A stretch of 64,000 nt of DNA from Alphaproteobacteria bacterium (GCA_947474645.1 CANJJD010000004.1:1-64000), one strand, 5' to 3'; counted from the first letter of the stretch, positions 44,776 to 56,421 are shown. Numbers and translations: made by a program. The notes: a model not told the origin generated them from the letters alone.

Positions 44776-46299
44776 ATGTCCTACAAATCCCTCCGGGATT
44801 TCCTGGCCCGTCTCGAGAAAGACGGCGAGCTGGTGCGCGTAAGCGAGCCGGTCTCCACCGTGCTGGAGATGACGGAGATCCAAACCCGCCTGATCGCCGA
44901 GGGCGGGCCGGCGGTAATTTTCGAGAACGCCATCAGGGCCGACGGCGCCAGAAGCGCCATGCCGGTGCTGGTCAACCTGTTCGGCACGGTGAAACGCGTT
45001 GCCATGGGCGTCACCATGGGCGGCAAGCCGCGCACCACCGGCGCGGACCTGCGCGAAGTGGGCGAGCTGCTCGCCCAGTTGCGCCAACCCCAGCCGCCAC
45101 GCAGCCTGGGTGAAGTGGGCGAGCTGCTGCCGCTGGTGAAAACCATCCTGGCGATGAAACCCAAGACGGTGGGCAAGCCTGCCTGCCAGGAGATCGTGCT
45201 GCGGGGCGACGATATCGATTTGTCCAAGCTGCCGGTGCAGACCTGCTGGCCGGGCGAGCCGGCGCCGCTGATCACCTGGCCGCTGGTGGTGACAAAAGGC
45301 CCCACCGATGCGCGCGAGGACAATTACAATCTGGGCATCTACCGCATGCAGGTGCTGAACAGGAACCAGACCATCATGCGCTGGCTCAAGCATCGCGGCG
45401 GAGCGCAGCATCACCAGCGCTGGGGGGCGGAAAAGACCGCGCCGCTGCCCGCCGCCTGCGTGATCGGCGCCGATCCGGGAATCATCCTGGCGGCGGTGAC
45501 GCCGGTGCCCGAGACTTTATCGGAATATCAGTTCGCCGGCCTGCTGCGCGGGAGCCGCGTCGAGCTGGCCGATTGCGTCAGCCAGCCGCTGAAGGTGCCG
45601 GCGGAAGCCGAAATCGTGATCGAGGGTGAAGTGTCGCTGTCGGACTATCGCGACGAAGGCCCCTATGGCGATCACACCGGCTATTACAATTCGGTGGAAC
45701 AGTTCCCGGTCTTCACCGTCACCGCGATTACGATGCGGAAAGACCCGATCTATCTGTCGACCTATACCGCGCGGCCGCCGGACGAGCCGTCCGTCCTGGG
45801 CGAAGCGCTGAACGAAGTTTTCATTCCGCTGATCAAGCAGCAATTCCCCGAGATCGTGGATTTCTGGCTGCCGCCGGAAGGCTGCTCCTATCGCATCGCC
45901 GTGGTCAGCATGAAGAAGGCCTATCCCGGACATGCCAAGCGCGTGATGATGGCGGTGTGGTCGTACCTGCGCCAGTTCATGTACACCAAATGGGTGATCG
46001 TGGTGGATGACGACATCAATGCGCGCGACTGGAAAGACGTGATGTGGGCCGTGTCCACCCGCATGGACCCGGCGCGCGACGTCACCATCATCGAGCACAC
46101 GCCGATCGACTACCTGGATTTCGCCTCGCCGCAGAGCGGGCTGGGCTCCAAGATCGGGCTGGACGCCACCAACAAGCTGCCCCCGGAAACCAGCCGCGAA
46201 TGGGGCAAGAAGATTGCCATGGACCCGGATGTGATCCGCAAGGTGACCGAGAAATGGTCGAAACTTGGCTTGCCGGGCAGTGGCAGAGCCATCTGGTGA
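44776..46299 (+). CDS. ubiD: UbiD family decarboxylase (3-octaprenyl-4-hydroxybenzoate carboxy-lyase)
   Basis: 507 residues from ATG 44776 ([22 protein letters not shown]). It decarboxylates the ring in ubiquinone synthesis using prenylated FMN made by UbiX. Family segments include [21 protein letters not shown] (prFMN/metal site), [33 protein letters not shown] with the catalytic Glu, and [22 protein letters not shown]. It follows the permease by 7 bases. ubiX is not visible in the window. Confidence 0.95.
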   Translation: MSYKSLRDFLARLEKDGELVRVSEPVSTVLEMTEIQTRLIAEGGPAVIFENAIRADGARSAMPVLVNLFGTVKRVAMGVTMGGKPRTTGADLREVGELLAQLRQPQPPRSLGEVGELLPLVKTILAMKPKTVGKPACQEIVLRGDDIDLSKLPVQTCWPGEPAPLITWPLVVTKGPTDAREDNYNLGIYRMQVLNRNQTIMRWLKHRGGAQHHQRWGAEKTAPLPAACVIGADPGIILAAVTPVPETLSEYQFAGLLRGSRVELADCVSQPLKVPAEAEIVIEGEVSLSDYRDEGPYGDHTGYYNSVEQFPVFTVTAITMRKDPIYLSTYTARPPDEPSVLGEALNEVFIPLIKQQFPEIVDFWLPPEGCSYRIAVVSMKKAYPGHAKRVMMAVWSYLRQFMYTKWVIVVDDDINARDWKDVMWAVSTRMDPARDVTIIEHTPIDYLDFASPQSGLGSKIGLDATNKLPPETSREWGKKIAMDPDVIRKVTEKWSKLGLPGSGRAIW

Positions 46300-46328
46300 T
46301 CTTGCTCCGACACGTGTAGGTTGGCTGC

Positions 46329-47306
46329 ATGCGCCACATCCTGCTTCCCATCCTGCTGCTCACCGCCGCCACCGCGCGCGCGCAGGATTGCACCCCGGCC
46401 AAGCTGCTGGCCACCGTGCCGATGCACAGCGCCGAGCCGGACAGCAACATCCGCACCGTGCCGGTCACGCTCAACGGCGTCACCCGCCAGATGGTGCTGG
46501 ATACCGGCGGCGCCATTACCCAGATCTCCCACGGCATGATCGAGGAATTGAAGCTGCCCCTGCGCAACGGCACCGCGCGGGTCTATGACATCAATGGGCG
46601 GGTTTCGCGTCACTTCGCCGTGGTCAAGGATTTCACCTTCGGCCATCTGCAACGCCAGGACGCCGCGCTGATGGTGTGGCCTGAGCCCAAGCGCCCCTAT
46701 GCCGGCGAACTGGCGCAGGACATGCTGCAGCCCTATGACGTGGACGTGGATTTCGGCGCCGGCGTCCTCAAGATGTACGCCAAGGCGGACCATTGCCCCG
46801 GACCGGTAGGCTGGACACCCACGGTGCGCACACCGATGCGCAACAAGGGCTGGCACCTGCACATTCCCGTCACCCTGGACGGCCACACCTATGACGCCAT
46901 TTTCGATACCGGCTCGCGCCACACCATCATGCGGCTGCCGGCGGCGCAACGCGATTTCGGCCTGGGAATCGACTCCCCCGGCATGACGCCCTATCGCGCC
47001 ATCAATGGCGACACCTTCCTCGACGGGTATTTGCGCAATTTCTTCAAACTGTCCTTCGGCGGCATGACGGTGGACCATCCGGAAGTCATGGTGGTGCCCG
47101 ACATCATGAGCCGCAATGCCGACAGGAGCCCCATGGCGCGCAGCCGGGCCTATCGCCACAATGCCGACCTGAAACTGCCGGAACTGTCGCTGGGCATGGA
47201 CATCCTCAAGCACTTGCATCTTTTCATGGCGTTCAGCGAAGAAGCGCTCTACATCGCCCCCGACATCGCCGTGCCCGGCACACCGCCGCACCTCGTCAAA
47301 CCTTGA
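46329..47306 (+). CDS. Exported two-lobed aspartyl protease (retropepsin-like)
   Basis: 325 residues: signal peptide (1-18, ending ARA), then two half-domains. The first active-site motif is MVLDTGG (D58-T-G-G) and the second is AIFDTGS (D193-T-G-S). Each is followed by a hydrophobic segment (LKLP, VDVDFGAGVLKMY; DFGLGIDSPG, LGMDILKHLHLF). A single chain carrying both catalytic aspartates resembles eukaryotic pepsins in layout, whereas viral retropepsins dimerise. The substrate is unknown; the product should be periplasmic. It lies 29 bases after ubiD and 31 bases before tldE. Confidence 0.88.
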   Translation: MRHILLPILLLTAATARAQDCTPAKLLATVPMHSAEPDSNIRTVPVTLNGVTRQMVLDTGGAITQISHGMIEELKLPLRNGTARVYDINGRVSRHFAVVKDFTFGHLQRQDAALMVWPEPKRPYAGELAQDMLQPYDVDVDFGAGVLKMYAKADHCPGPVGWTPTVRTPMRNKGWHLHIPVTLDGHTYDAIFDTGSRHTIMRLPAAQRDFGLGIDSPGMTPYRAINGDTFLDGYLRNFFKLSFGGMTVDHPEVMVVPDIMSRNADRSPMARSRAYRHNADLKLPELSLGMDILKHLHLFMAFSEEALYIAPDIAVPGTPPHLVKP

Positions 47307-47337
47307 CGCGCTGACTTAAGTGCGGCATCGGGTGGGC

Positions 47338-48687
47338 ATGACCACTCCCGCCAGGCGCGATCCCCAAGCCATCCTGAGTTCCCTGCTCGAAGCCGCCAAA
47401 AAATGCGGCGCCGATGCGGCCGACGCCTTGTTCGTCGAAGGCGTCTCCTCCAGCGTGTCCTACCGCCTGGGCAAGCTGGAAGATGTGGAGCGGGCGGAGA
47501 ATTACGATGTGGGCCTGCGGGTCTTTGTCGGCCAGAAGATCGCCTTCATCTCCTCCACCGATCTTTCGCCTGAGGCGCTGGAGGCCCTGCCGGGCCGCGC
47601 CGTCACCATGGCCAGGCTGGCGCCGGAGGACAAGTTCGCCGGCTTGGCGCCCAGCGACCGGCTGGCCAAGTCCATCCCCGCGCTCGACCTGGAAGACGCG
47701 GGCGAACCCAGCGCCGATCTTCTGATCGAACGCGCCCGCGCCGTGGAAGCCGCCGCCCTGGCGGTGAAGGGCGTGACCAATTCCGAAGGCGGCGGCGCCT
47801 CCTTCTCGCGCAGCGCCGTGGCGCTGGCGACCTCCACCGGCTTTTACGGCCGCTATGCCGCCACCAGCCACAGTATCGGCGTGGCGGTGCTGGCGGGTGA
47901 AGGCACCGGCATGGAGCGCGACTATGACCAGGCCAGCGCCCGCCATGCCGCGGATTTGCGCGGCCCCGAAGATATCGGCCGCACCGCAGGGGAAAAGGCC
48001 GTCAAGCGGCTGAACCCGCGCAGCATGAAATCCCAAAGCGTGCCGGTGGTGTTTCATCCCGACGAAGCCGGCGGATTGCTGGGTCATTTCGCCGGCGCCA
48101 TTTCCGGCGCCGCCATCGCCCGTGGCGTTTCCTTCCTGAAGGATCGCATGGACACCGCGATCTTTGCCCCCGGCATCAACATCATTGACGATCCCCACCG
48201 GGTGCGGGGCCTGCGCTCCAAGCCGTTCGATGGAGAAGGCGTCGCCAATGCCCGCCGCGCCCTGATTGACGGCGGCAGGCTGACAAGCTGGCTGCTGGAC
48301 TGCGCCAGCGCCCGGCAGCTCGGCCTGGAAACCACCGGCCATGCCGCGCGCGGCACCGGCGGGCCGCCCAGCCCCTCCTCCACCAACCTCTATCTGGAAG
48401 CGGGCAAGCTCAGCGTCAAAGACCTTATTGCCGACATAAAACAGGGCTTCTATGTCACCGAACTGATGGGCATGGGAGTCAATGGCGTGACCGGCGATTA
48501 CTCCAGAGGCGCGGCGGGGTTCTGGATCGAGAATGGCCAGATCGCTTTTCCCGTTTCCGAAGTCACCATCGCGGGCAACCTGAAAGACATGTTCGCCAGC
48601 CTTGTTCCCGCCAGTGACCTGGAATTCCGCCACGGCGTCAACGCGCCCACCGTGCGCATCGAGGGCATGACTCTTGCCGGCGCGTGA
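47338..48687 (+). CDS. tldE: TldE/PmbA metalloprotease subunit
   Basis: 449 residues from ATG 47338; the non-zinc-binding partner of TldD (29903-31324). N-terminal AADALFVEGVSSSVSYRLGKLEDVERAE, PVVFHPDEAGGLLGHFAGAISGAAIARG, and C-terminal GPPSPSSTNLYLEAGK and YVTELMGMGVNGVTGDYSRGAAGFWIENG are typical of PmbA. No HExxxH motif, as expected. It overlaps cysQ by 14 bases. TldE-cysQ adjacency is common in alphaproteobacteria. Confidence 0.95.
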   Translation: MTTPARRDPQAILSSLLEAAKKCGADAADALFVEGVSSSVSYRLGKLEDVERAENYDVGLRVFVGQKIAFISSTDLSPEALEALPGRAVTMARLAPEDKFAGLAPSDRLAKSIPALDLEDAGEPSADLLIERARAVEAAALAVKGVTNSEGGGASFSRSAVALATSTGFYGRYAATSHSIGVAVLAGEGTGMERDYDQASARHAADLRGPEDIGRTAGEKAVKRLNPRSMKSQSVPVVFHPDEAGGLLGHFAGAISGAAIARGVSFLKDRMDTAIFAPGINIIDDPHRVRGLRSKPFDGEGVANARRALIDGGRLTSWLLDCASARQLGLETTGHAARGTGGPPSPSSTNLYLEAGKLSVKDLIADIKQGFYVTELMGMGVNGVTGDYSRGAAGFWIENGQIAFPVSEVTIAGNLKDMFASLVPASDLEFRHGVNAPTVRIEGMTLAGA

Positions 48688-49438
48688 GGATCTCGCGCTG
48701 CTGGAAGACACGGTCCGCGAGGCCGGCCATATCGCGCGCAGCTTCTATGGCGGCGACTATAAGCAGTGGAACAAGGAAGGCGGCAGCCCCGTCACCGAAG
48801 CCGACCTGGCGGTCAACAAGTATCTCTGCGACCACCTGATGGCGGCGCGGCCCGATTATGGCTGGCTGTCGGAAGAGACCACCGACGATCCGGCCCGGCT
48901 GGACCGCCGCACCGTCTTCATCATCGATCCGATTGACGGCACCGTCGCCTTTCTCAAGAACCGGCCGCACTTCACCATCTGCGCCGGCATTGTGACCGAT
49001 GGGCGTCCCGTCTGCGGCGTGGTCTACAACCCCGTCAGCGACGAGCTTTATTCCGCACGCATCGGCGCCGGCGCCCATCGCAACGGCACGCCTATTCATG
49101 TCGTCGCGAACCATCTGCTTCAGGATTGCGCCATGCTGGGCGACCGCACCCAGCTTGGCTGCGCGCCCTTCCCGGCCATGCATGTGCAGAACCGCAACTC
49201 GGTGGCGTACCGGGTGGTGCTGGTGGCCGATGGCAGCGCCGATGCCAGCGTCAGCCTTACCCCCAAGCGCGACTGGGACCTGGCGGCGGCCGACATCATC
49301 CTGCACGAAGCCGGCGGACGGCTGACCGATACGAGCGGCGCCGTGCTGACCTACAACCGGCCGGTGACCAAGCAGGCCAGCCTGGTCGCTGCCAATCCAC
49401 AACTGAACGCCGAAATAGTCTCGCTGCTGCGACAATAA
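48674..49438 (+). CDS. cysQ: Inositol monophosphatase family, 3'(2'),5'-bisphosphate nucleotidase-like
   Basis: 254 residues. The lithium-sensitive metal motif is DPIDGTVAFL, with the upstream LSEETTDD and the C-terminal KRDWDLAAADIILHEAGG. The CysQ form removes the 3' phosphate from PAP in sulfate assimilation; a substrate such as inositol or fructose bisphosphate cannot be excluded. The best start is TTG 48674 inside the end of tldE; no ATG in frame precedes the conserved N-terminus. The alternative is that some residues are missing. Confidence 0.9.
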   Translation: MPAREDLALLEDTVREAGHIARSFYGGDYKQWNKEGGSPVTEADLAVNKYLCDHLMAARPDYGWLSEETTDDPARLDRRTVFIIDPIDGTVAFLKNRPHFTICAGIVTDGRPVCGVVYNPVSDELYSARIGAGAHRNGTPIHVVANHLLQDCAMLGDRTQLGCAPFPAMHVQNRNSVAYRVVLVADGSADASVSLTPKRDWDLAAADIILHEAGGRLTDTSGAVLTYNRPVTKQASLVAANPQLNAEIVSLLRQ

Positions 49439-49500
49439 GAAAATTGAGCAAGGTGGCCCGGTTGGGCTTCAATGCGGCGTCCCCGGTGAAAGCGAACCCC

Positions 49501-49737
49501 ATGCCCGAATCCAAGCAGCTTCTGCACTTTGTGTTCGGCGGGGAGCTCCAACACACCCAGGAGGTCGAGTTCAAGGACCTCAGCAAGCTGGACTTTGTCG
49601 GCATGTATCCCAACTTCACCGAGGCCAAGAAGGCCTGGCGCGCCAAGGCCCAGGCCACGGTGGACAATGCCCAGATGCGCTATTTCGTCGTCCATATGCA
49701 CCGGCTGATGGAACCGGATGATGGGGATCATCACTAA
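49501..49737 (+). CDS. DUF4170 domain protein
   Basis: 78 residues beginning MPESKQLLHFVFGGELQHTQ, with VEFKDLSKLDFVGMYPNFTEAKKAWRAKAQATVDNAQMRYFVVHMHRL, the DUF4170 consensus found in alphaproteobacteria next to cysQ and the LPS genes. The function is unknown. It is 62 bases behind cysQ and 59 bases before msbA; a short leader between could hold separate promoters. Confidence 0.92.
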   Translation: MPESKQLLHFVFGGELQHTQEVEFKDLSKLDFVGMYPNFTEAKKAWRAKAQATVDNAQMRYFVVHMHRLMEPDDGDHH

Positions 49738-49796
49738 CCATCTGGCCTGACAAGGCTTTTTGCCTCCACCGCGCCCGCATGCTACAGCACGGGCGC

Positions 49797-51556
<1,760 letters not shown>

Positions 51557-51560
<4 letters not shown>

Positions 51561-52822
51561 GCCTTCCTCTTGGCTTGCGCGCCTGGCGCATATTGACCGG
51601 CATGGCCTCGCCCTTCGCGCGGCTGCTGCTGCGCCGGCGCGCCACCCGCGACAAGGAAGACTGGACCCGGCTGAACGAGCGGCTGGGCATGGCGGGGCTG
51701 GCGCGGCCCAAAGGTCCGCTGGTCTGGATCCATGGCGCCAGCGTGGGCGAAAGCCTGTCGGCGCTACCGCTGATCGAAAAACTGCTGCAGCATGCCAGCG
51801 TGCTGGTGACCAGCGGCACGGTCACCAGCGCCGCCATGATGCGCCAGCGCCTTCCCAAAGGCGCGCTGCACCAGTTCGTGCCACTAGACATACCGGGCGC
51901 AGTGGACCGTTTCCTGGATCACTGGAAGCCGGATGCCGGCCTGTTCATCGAATCCGACCTGTGGCCCAACCTGATCCTGGGCGCCTCCTCGCGCGGGGTG
52001 AAGCTGGCGCTGGTCAATGCCCGCATCTCGGCGCGCTCCGCCGAACGCTGGGGCTGGGCGCGCAAAAGCGTGGCGAGGCTGCTGGAGGCGTTTGACCTGG
52101 TGCTGGCCCAGGATGAAGAGGGCGCGGAGCGGCTGCGCGAGTTGGGCGCGCTAACCGTGCAAGTGGCCGGCAGCCTGAAAGCCGATGCGCCGCCGCTGGC
52201 CTGCGACGAAGGCGCCCTGGCCGAATTGCGCGGCCAGATCGGCAACCGCCCCGTGCTGCTGGCGGCCCAGACCCACCCCGGCGAGGACGAAACCATTCTT
52301 CCGGCGCATGACCTGCTGCGCGGACGTTTCCCCGATCTTCTGACCATATTGGTGCCGCGCCATACCGCGCGCGGCGCCGACCTGGAAATGCTGTGCGGTA
52401 CCCGCGCTTGGAAGCGCCGCTCCACCGGCGGCAAGATTTCCCTCCAGACCGCCGTCTATATCGCCGACACCATGGGCGAGCTGGGGCTGTTCTATCGCCT
52501 CAGCCGCTTCTGCTTCCTGGGCGGCACCCTGGTGCCGCTAGGCGGACATAATGTGCTGGAGCCGGCGGCGCTGCATTGCGCCGTGCTGGCCGGACCCAAT
52601 ATCGCCAGCGCGACACGCGCATATGAAGCGGTGCTGGGCGCCCAGCAATTCGGGCTGGTCACCAGCAGCGCCGATATCGCCCGCGAGGCCGGGCGCCTGT
52701 TGGAAAATCCCGCCATGGCGATGGCGGCGGGAGACGCGGCGGCGCGCGGCGCGGCAACCCAGTCCGGCGCCGTGGCGCGCATAGCGGCGGCGCTGGCCGT
52801 CCTGCTCGATGCGCGCGCCTGA
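51557..52822 (+). CDS. waaA: 3-deoxy-D-manno-octulosonic acid transferase
   Basis: 421 residues, adding Kdo to the lipid IVA precursor at the inner membrane. The N-terminal hydrophobic anchor (RAWRILTGMASPFARLLL) is followed by GRTN-type KRLGMAGL...VWIHGASVGESLSALPL, FIESDLWPNLI, NARISARSAERWGW, and the C-terminal glycosyltransferase segment LGGTLVPLGGHNVLEPAAL. The ATGA overlap with msbA and 14-base overlap with lpxK show one operon. Confidence 0.95.
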
Positions 52823-53759
52823 CTTTTGGCAGAGACGAGGTTTCCCGGCCGCGCTCCTCGCGCCGCTGGGCCGGCTCCATGGCGCCAGCGTGGCGTTCAA
52901 GGCGCGCACCGTCAGGCCTTTTGATCCCGGCTTGCCGGTCATCTGTGTCGGCAATCTCACCGCCGGCGGCAGCGGCAAGACCCCCATCGCCATCGCCATT
53001 GCCGAAATGCTGCGCGCACGCGGCCACAAGCCGTACTTCCTCACCCGCGGCTATGGCGGTAGTGAGCGCGGCCCGGCGCTTGCCACGCGCGGTCACAGCG
53101 CCGCGGTGATGGGCGATGAGGCACTGTTGTTGGCGCGCGCCGCGCCCACCATCGTGGCGCGCGATCGCGCCGCCGGGGCACGGCTGGCAAAGGAAAAGGG
53201 CGCCACGGTCATCGTCATGGATGACGGCCACCAGAATTTCTCCTTGCGCAAAACTTTGTCGCTGGTGGTGGCGGATGCCGAAACCGGCTTCGGCAACGGC
53301 TACCAGATTCCGGCGGGCCCGTTGCGCGAGCCGGTGGCGCAGGGGCTGGCCCGTGCCGATGCGGTCATTTTCGTTGGCGATGGCGAGGCCGACCTGGGCG
53401 GATACAAAGGTCCCGTGCTGCGCGCCCATCTCAAAGCCGAGGGCGACAGCTTCGCCGGGCAGAATGTCTTTGCCTTTGCCGGCATCGGGCGGCCGGAGAA
53501 ATTCGCCGCCTCGCTGGAAGACGGCGGCGCCCATGTCACCGGCAACTGTTTCTTCCCCGATCACCATCCATACACCGAGGACGAACTCATCCAGCTTCGC
53601 GCCGTGGCGGGCGAGGACATGCTGGTCACCACGGAAAAGGATTTCGTGCGCCTGTCCACCGCCCAGCGAGAGGGCATCCGAATGCTGAAGGTCGCCGCCG
53701 TCTTTGAGGACGCTGGTGCAATAGAGCGCTTGCTTGACAGCATCGCCCCCAAAGCCTAG
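52809..53759 (+). CDS. lpxK: Tetraacyldisaccharide 4'-kinase
   Basis: 316 residues; phosphorylates the 4' position of the lipid A disaccharide. The P-loop is GNLTAGGSGKTP (about 48-59), with ILSRGYGGS-like FLTRGYGGSE, MGDEALLLAR, VIVMDDGHQNFSLRK and DHHPYTEDEL all as in LpxK. The start ATG 52809 lies inside the waaA end. It precedes the acyltransferase by ten bases. Confidence 0.95.
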   Translation: MRAPDFWQRRGFPAALLAPLGRLHGASVAFKARTVRPFDPGLPVICVGNLTAGGSGKTPIAIAIAEMLRARGHKPYFLTRGYGGSERGPALATRGHSAAVMGDEALLLARAAPTIVARDRAAGARLAKEKGATVIVMDDGHQNFSLRKTLSLVVADAETGFGNGYQIPAGPLREPVAQGLARADAVIFVGDGEADLGGYKGPVLRAHLKAEGDSFAGQNVFAFAGIGRPEKFAASLEDGGAHVTGNCFFPDHHPYTEDELIQLRAVAGEDMLVTTEKDFVRLSTAQREGIRMLKVAAVFEDAGAIERLLDSIAPKA

Positions 53760-53769
53760 CCAAAATCCC

Positions 53770-54699
53770 ATGACGGAGTCCCCCTCATCCCTGGGCCGCA
53801 AGCTGCGCTATGCCGCGGAGGCAGGCATCTTCCTGTCCTTCATGGCGCTGTTCCGGGTGCTGGGGTTGGAGACGGCCTCGCGCGTGGGCGGCTGGATCGG
53901 GCGCAATATTTTCTCGCTGCTGCCGCCCGACCGGGTGGCGCGCGCCAACCTGGCCGCCGCCTTTCCGGAAAAAACGTTAGCCGAGCGCAACCAGATCCGC
54001 CGCAGCATGTGGGACAATCTGGGCCGGGTGGTAGGCGAGTATCCGCACCTGGCGCGCTTCTCGCCCAAGGGCGAGGACCCGCGCATTACCTACAGCCTTC
54101 CCGCCGGCATGAGCCTGGAAACCCTGAAACAGCAGCCGCTGATCTTCCTGTCGGCGCATCTGGGCAATTGGGAAGCCCTGCCGATCCTGGCCAGCCAGCT
54201 CGGCTTTGACGGCGCCGCGGTGATACGGCCGCCGAACAATCCTTATGTGGCGGACTGGGTGGCGCGCCAGCGCCGCATCAACGGGCCCGACACCATGATC
54301 GCCAAGCACAATGCGGCGCGGCCCATGCTGACCCAGCTCAAGGCCGGCAAGATGCTGTGCATGCTGGTGGACCAGAAATTGCGCGAAGGCATCCCTGCGC
54401 CCTTTTTCGGCCGCGACGCCATGACCACGCCCGCCCCCGCCGTGCTGGCGCTGCGGACCGGCGCGCATATCCTGATGGCCGCCAACCGCCGCGTAGGCGG
54501 CCCGCGCTTTCACGTCACGGTGCAGCCGGAGCTGGAATTTTCCGCCAGCGGCGATGAGCCGGCCGATATCGCCCGCCTTACCGCCGCCATCACCGCGCGG
54601 ATCGAGGAAATGGTACGCGCCGATCCTGGCCAGTGGCTGTGGATACACAATCGCTGGCCCACGCCGCGCGACATTGCTTTAATGCAGGCCATCCCATGA
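53770..54699 (+). CDS. Lysophospholipid acyltransferase, LpxL/HtrB family
   Basis: 309 residues with an N-terminal hydrophobic anchor (about 15-35) and the acyltransferase motif H130-LGNWE135. ADPGQWLWIHNRWP near the C-terminus and LVDQKLREGIPAPFFGRDA are typical of late lipid A acyltransferases. It should add a secondary acyl chain to Kdo2-lipid IVA, as expected from lpxK upstream. Which acyl chain or position (LpxL or LpxM) cannot be determined. It overlaps the next gene by 4 bases. Confidence 0.92.
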   Translation: MTESPSSLGRKLRYAAEAGIFLSFMALFRVLGLETASRVGGWIGRNIFSLLPPDRVARANLAAAFPEKTLAERNQIRRSMWDNLGRVVGEYPHLARFSPKGEDPRITYSLPAGMSLETLKQQPLIFLSAHLGNWEALPILASQLGFDGAAVIRPPNNPYVADWVARQRRINGPDTMIAKHNAARPMLTQLKAGKMLCMLVDQKLREGIPAPFFGRDAMTTPAPAVLALRTGAHILMAANRRVGGPRFHVTVQPELEFSASGDEPADIARLTAAITARIEEMVRADPGQWLWIHNRWPTPRDIALMQAIP

Positions 54700-55376
54700 G
54701 CACACGCCAACGTCTTCTGGATCAATTGTTCTTCGGCCGCGACCCGCTGAAGGATTTTCCCGCCGGCAAATATCCCACCGACCTGCAGGGCTGGCATTCC
54801 CAGCATCCCTATCTGGCGCGCGCCATCCATCAGGCGAGCCCCGGCATCGTGGTGGAAGTCGGCGTGTGGAAAGGCGCCTCCGTCGTCACCCTGGCCAAAG
54901 AGCTTCAACGGCTGAAGCGGGACGCGGTGGTGATCGCCATCGATACCTGGCTGGGCTCGTCCGAACATTATTTGTGGGAAAAGTTCATCCCCGACCTGGA
55001 TTTCGAATTCGGCTATCCGCGCCTCTATCACAAGTTCGCCGCCAACATCGTCAATGAAGGCCTGCAGGATTTCGTGGTGCCGCTGCCGCTGGATTCCATC
55101 AATGCCTTCCAGCTTCTGAAGGAAAAGGGCATCCGCCCCGATGTGCTGCACATCGATGCCGGGCACGATTATCATTCGGTGATGGCCGACCTCAAAGCCT
55201 GGTGGCCGCAATTGAAAGACGGCGGCGTACTGGTGGGCGATGATTATTTCAGCAAGCCCATCATCGGCCAGGGCAAGTGGCCGGAAGTGCGCCAAGCCTT
55301 TGACGAGTTTTTCGCCGCTAATGCCCATACCGTGTTCGAGAACACGGACGGCAAATGTTACGTCGGTAAACCCTAA
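54696..55376 (+). CDS. Putative SAM-dependent methyltransferase in the LPS operon
   Basis: 226 residues from ATG 54696, coupled to the acyltransferase by ATGA. IVVEVGVWKGASVVTLAKEL is a SAM-binding GxG loop, followed by AVVIAIDTWLGSSEHYLW and VLHIDAGHDYHSVMADLKAWWPQLKDGGVLVGDDY; this is the Methyltransf_24/CmcI-like class that includes sugar O-methyltransferases. Its place suggests a role in LPS or O-antigen methylation; this is inference. Its end overlaps the M23 peptidase by 4 bases tail to tail. Confidence 0.8.
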   Translation: MSTRQRLLDQLFFGRDPLKDFPAGKYPTDLQGWHSQHPYLARAIHQASPGIVVEVGVWKGASVVTLAKELQRLKRDAVVIAIDTWLGSSEHYLWEKFIPDLDFEFGYPRLYHKFAANIVNEGLQDFVVPLPLDSINAFQLLKEKGIRPDVLHIDAGHDYHSVMADLKAWWPQLKDGGVLVGDDYFSKPIIGQGKWPEVRQAFDEFFAANAHTVFENTDGKCYVGKP

Positions 55377-56206
55377 AGCGGGTCCGGCTTGGGCTTGCGC
55401 GTGGATAGCGACGGGTCCAGCCGTACCTGGAACCAGTTCATCGCCCAATGCAGATGCGGGCCTGTGGCGCGGCCGGTTGCGCCGACCAGCCCGATGCGCT
55501 GGCCGCGCTTGACCGTATCGCCCGGCTTCACCAGCCGCTTGCTTTGATGCAGGTATGAGGTGGAGACCCCCTGGCCGTGGTCGATCAGGGTGAAGCCGCC
55601 ACTCAGGTAATAATCGTCGCTGAGGCTGACCACCCCATCAGCGGGCGCGCGGATCGGCGTGCCGGCGGGCGCGGCCATGTCCACGCCGTAATGCGGCGAC
55701 ATCGGCGTGCCGTTATCAATGCGCTGGCTGCCGAAGATACCGCTTTCGCGGCCCGGCGCCGGCCAATCCAGGCCGGAAAGAAAATCGCTGCCGCTGCTGT
55801 CGGCCAGCCGCGCCAGATAGATCATCTCCGCCTCATGGGCGATGCGTTCCTTCACTTCCGGCGGCGGCGTCACCGTGTGCTGCGGCAAGCCGTTCACATG
55901 CTGGACGTCGTAGGTGCGCAGCGTAGGCGTGAAGCTGCGGCTGTCGCCGCCGCCATCGGGATAGCGCACCGTCACCAGCACCGGCTTGGTCTGGTCGGGG
56001 GCGAAGCCGAAGGCAAAACGCCCGTCTTGTGTGATCCGCAGGGGACGCCCATCCAGCGCCGCAGTTGAGCCGGGCGGGGCGCTGCCCATGGCGAGGCTGC
56101 CCTGGCTCATCGCGCCGGTGATGGAAAAGCGCACCGGCTTTTGCGCCCAGGCGGGCAAAGTAACAGAAGACAGGCAGGCGCCAACAAACAGGCGGCGGCG
56201 CATCAT
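55373..56206 (-). CDS. M23 family murein metallopeptidase
   Basis: 277 residues: signal peptide (1-21, MMRRRLFVGACLSSVTLPAWA, with an Arg-rich start), an N-terminal beta domain (about 25-115), and a C-terminal LytM domain (about 158-270). The zinc ligands are H172 and D176 in PHYGVDMAAP and H253 in GPHLHW; H220 and H251 complete the site. So it should be an active endopeptidase on the cell-wall peptide bridges. The start overlaps the DUF2093 stop by 4 bases. Confidence 0.93.
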   Translation of the reverse strand: MMRRRLFVGACLSSVTLPAWAQKPVRFSITGAMSQGSLAMGSAPPGSTAALDGRPLRITQDGRFAFGFAPDQTKPVLVTVRYPDGGGDSRSFTPTLRTYDVQHVNGLPQHTVTPPPEVKERIAHEAEMIYLARLADSSGSDFLSGLDWPAPGRESGIFGSQRIDNGTPMSPHYGVDMAAPAGTPIRAPADGVVSLSDDYYLSGGFTLIDHGQGVSTSYLHQSKRLVKPGDTVKRGQRIGLVGATGRATGPHLHWAMNWFQVRLDPSLSTRKPKPDPL

Positions 56207-56421
56207 TTAGGGGCGAGGCCTTTTTCCTGCGCCCGCGCCGTGGCGATGTCCGGGCTGGCATAGGCTTCCTGCAGGTCCACGCTCCAATAGCGCAGCGCGT
56301 CCAGCGGAATATGCGCGCCGGTCACGGCGCAGGCAACATAGCCGCCCGGCGTGACGATCTCATATTCGCCGTCGAGAAAGTGAAGCCTGGCCTCACCCTG
56401 GTCGCGTTCCATGACGTTCAT
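56203..56421 (-). CDS. DUF2093 domain protein
   Basis: 72 residues: MERDQGEARLHFLDGEYEIVTPGGYVACAVTGAHIPLDALRYWSVDLQEAYASPDIA matches the DUF2093 family found in alphaproteobacteria next to LPS genes. The function is unknown. It starts at ATG 56421; the second ATG three codons later (56412) is possible. Lies between xseA and the M23 gene, co-directional. Confidence 0.92.
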   Translation of the reverse strand: MNVMERDQGEARLHFLDGEYEIVTPGGYVACAVTGAHIPLDALRYWSVDLQEAYASPDIATARAQEKGLAPK

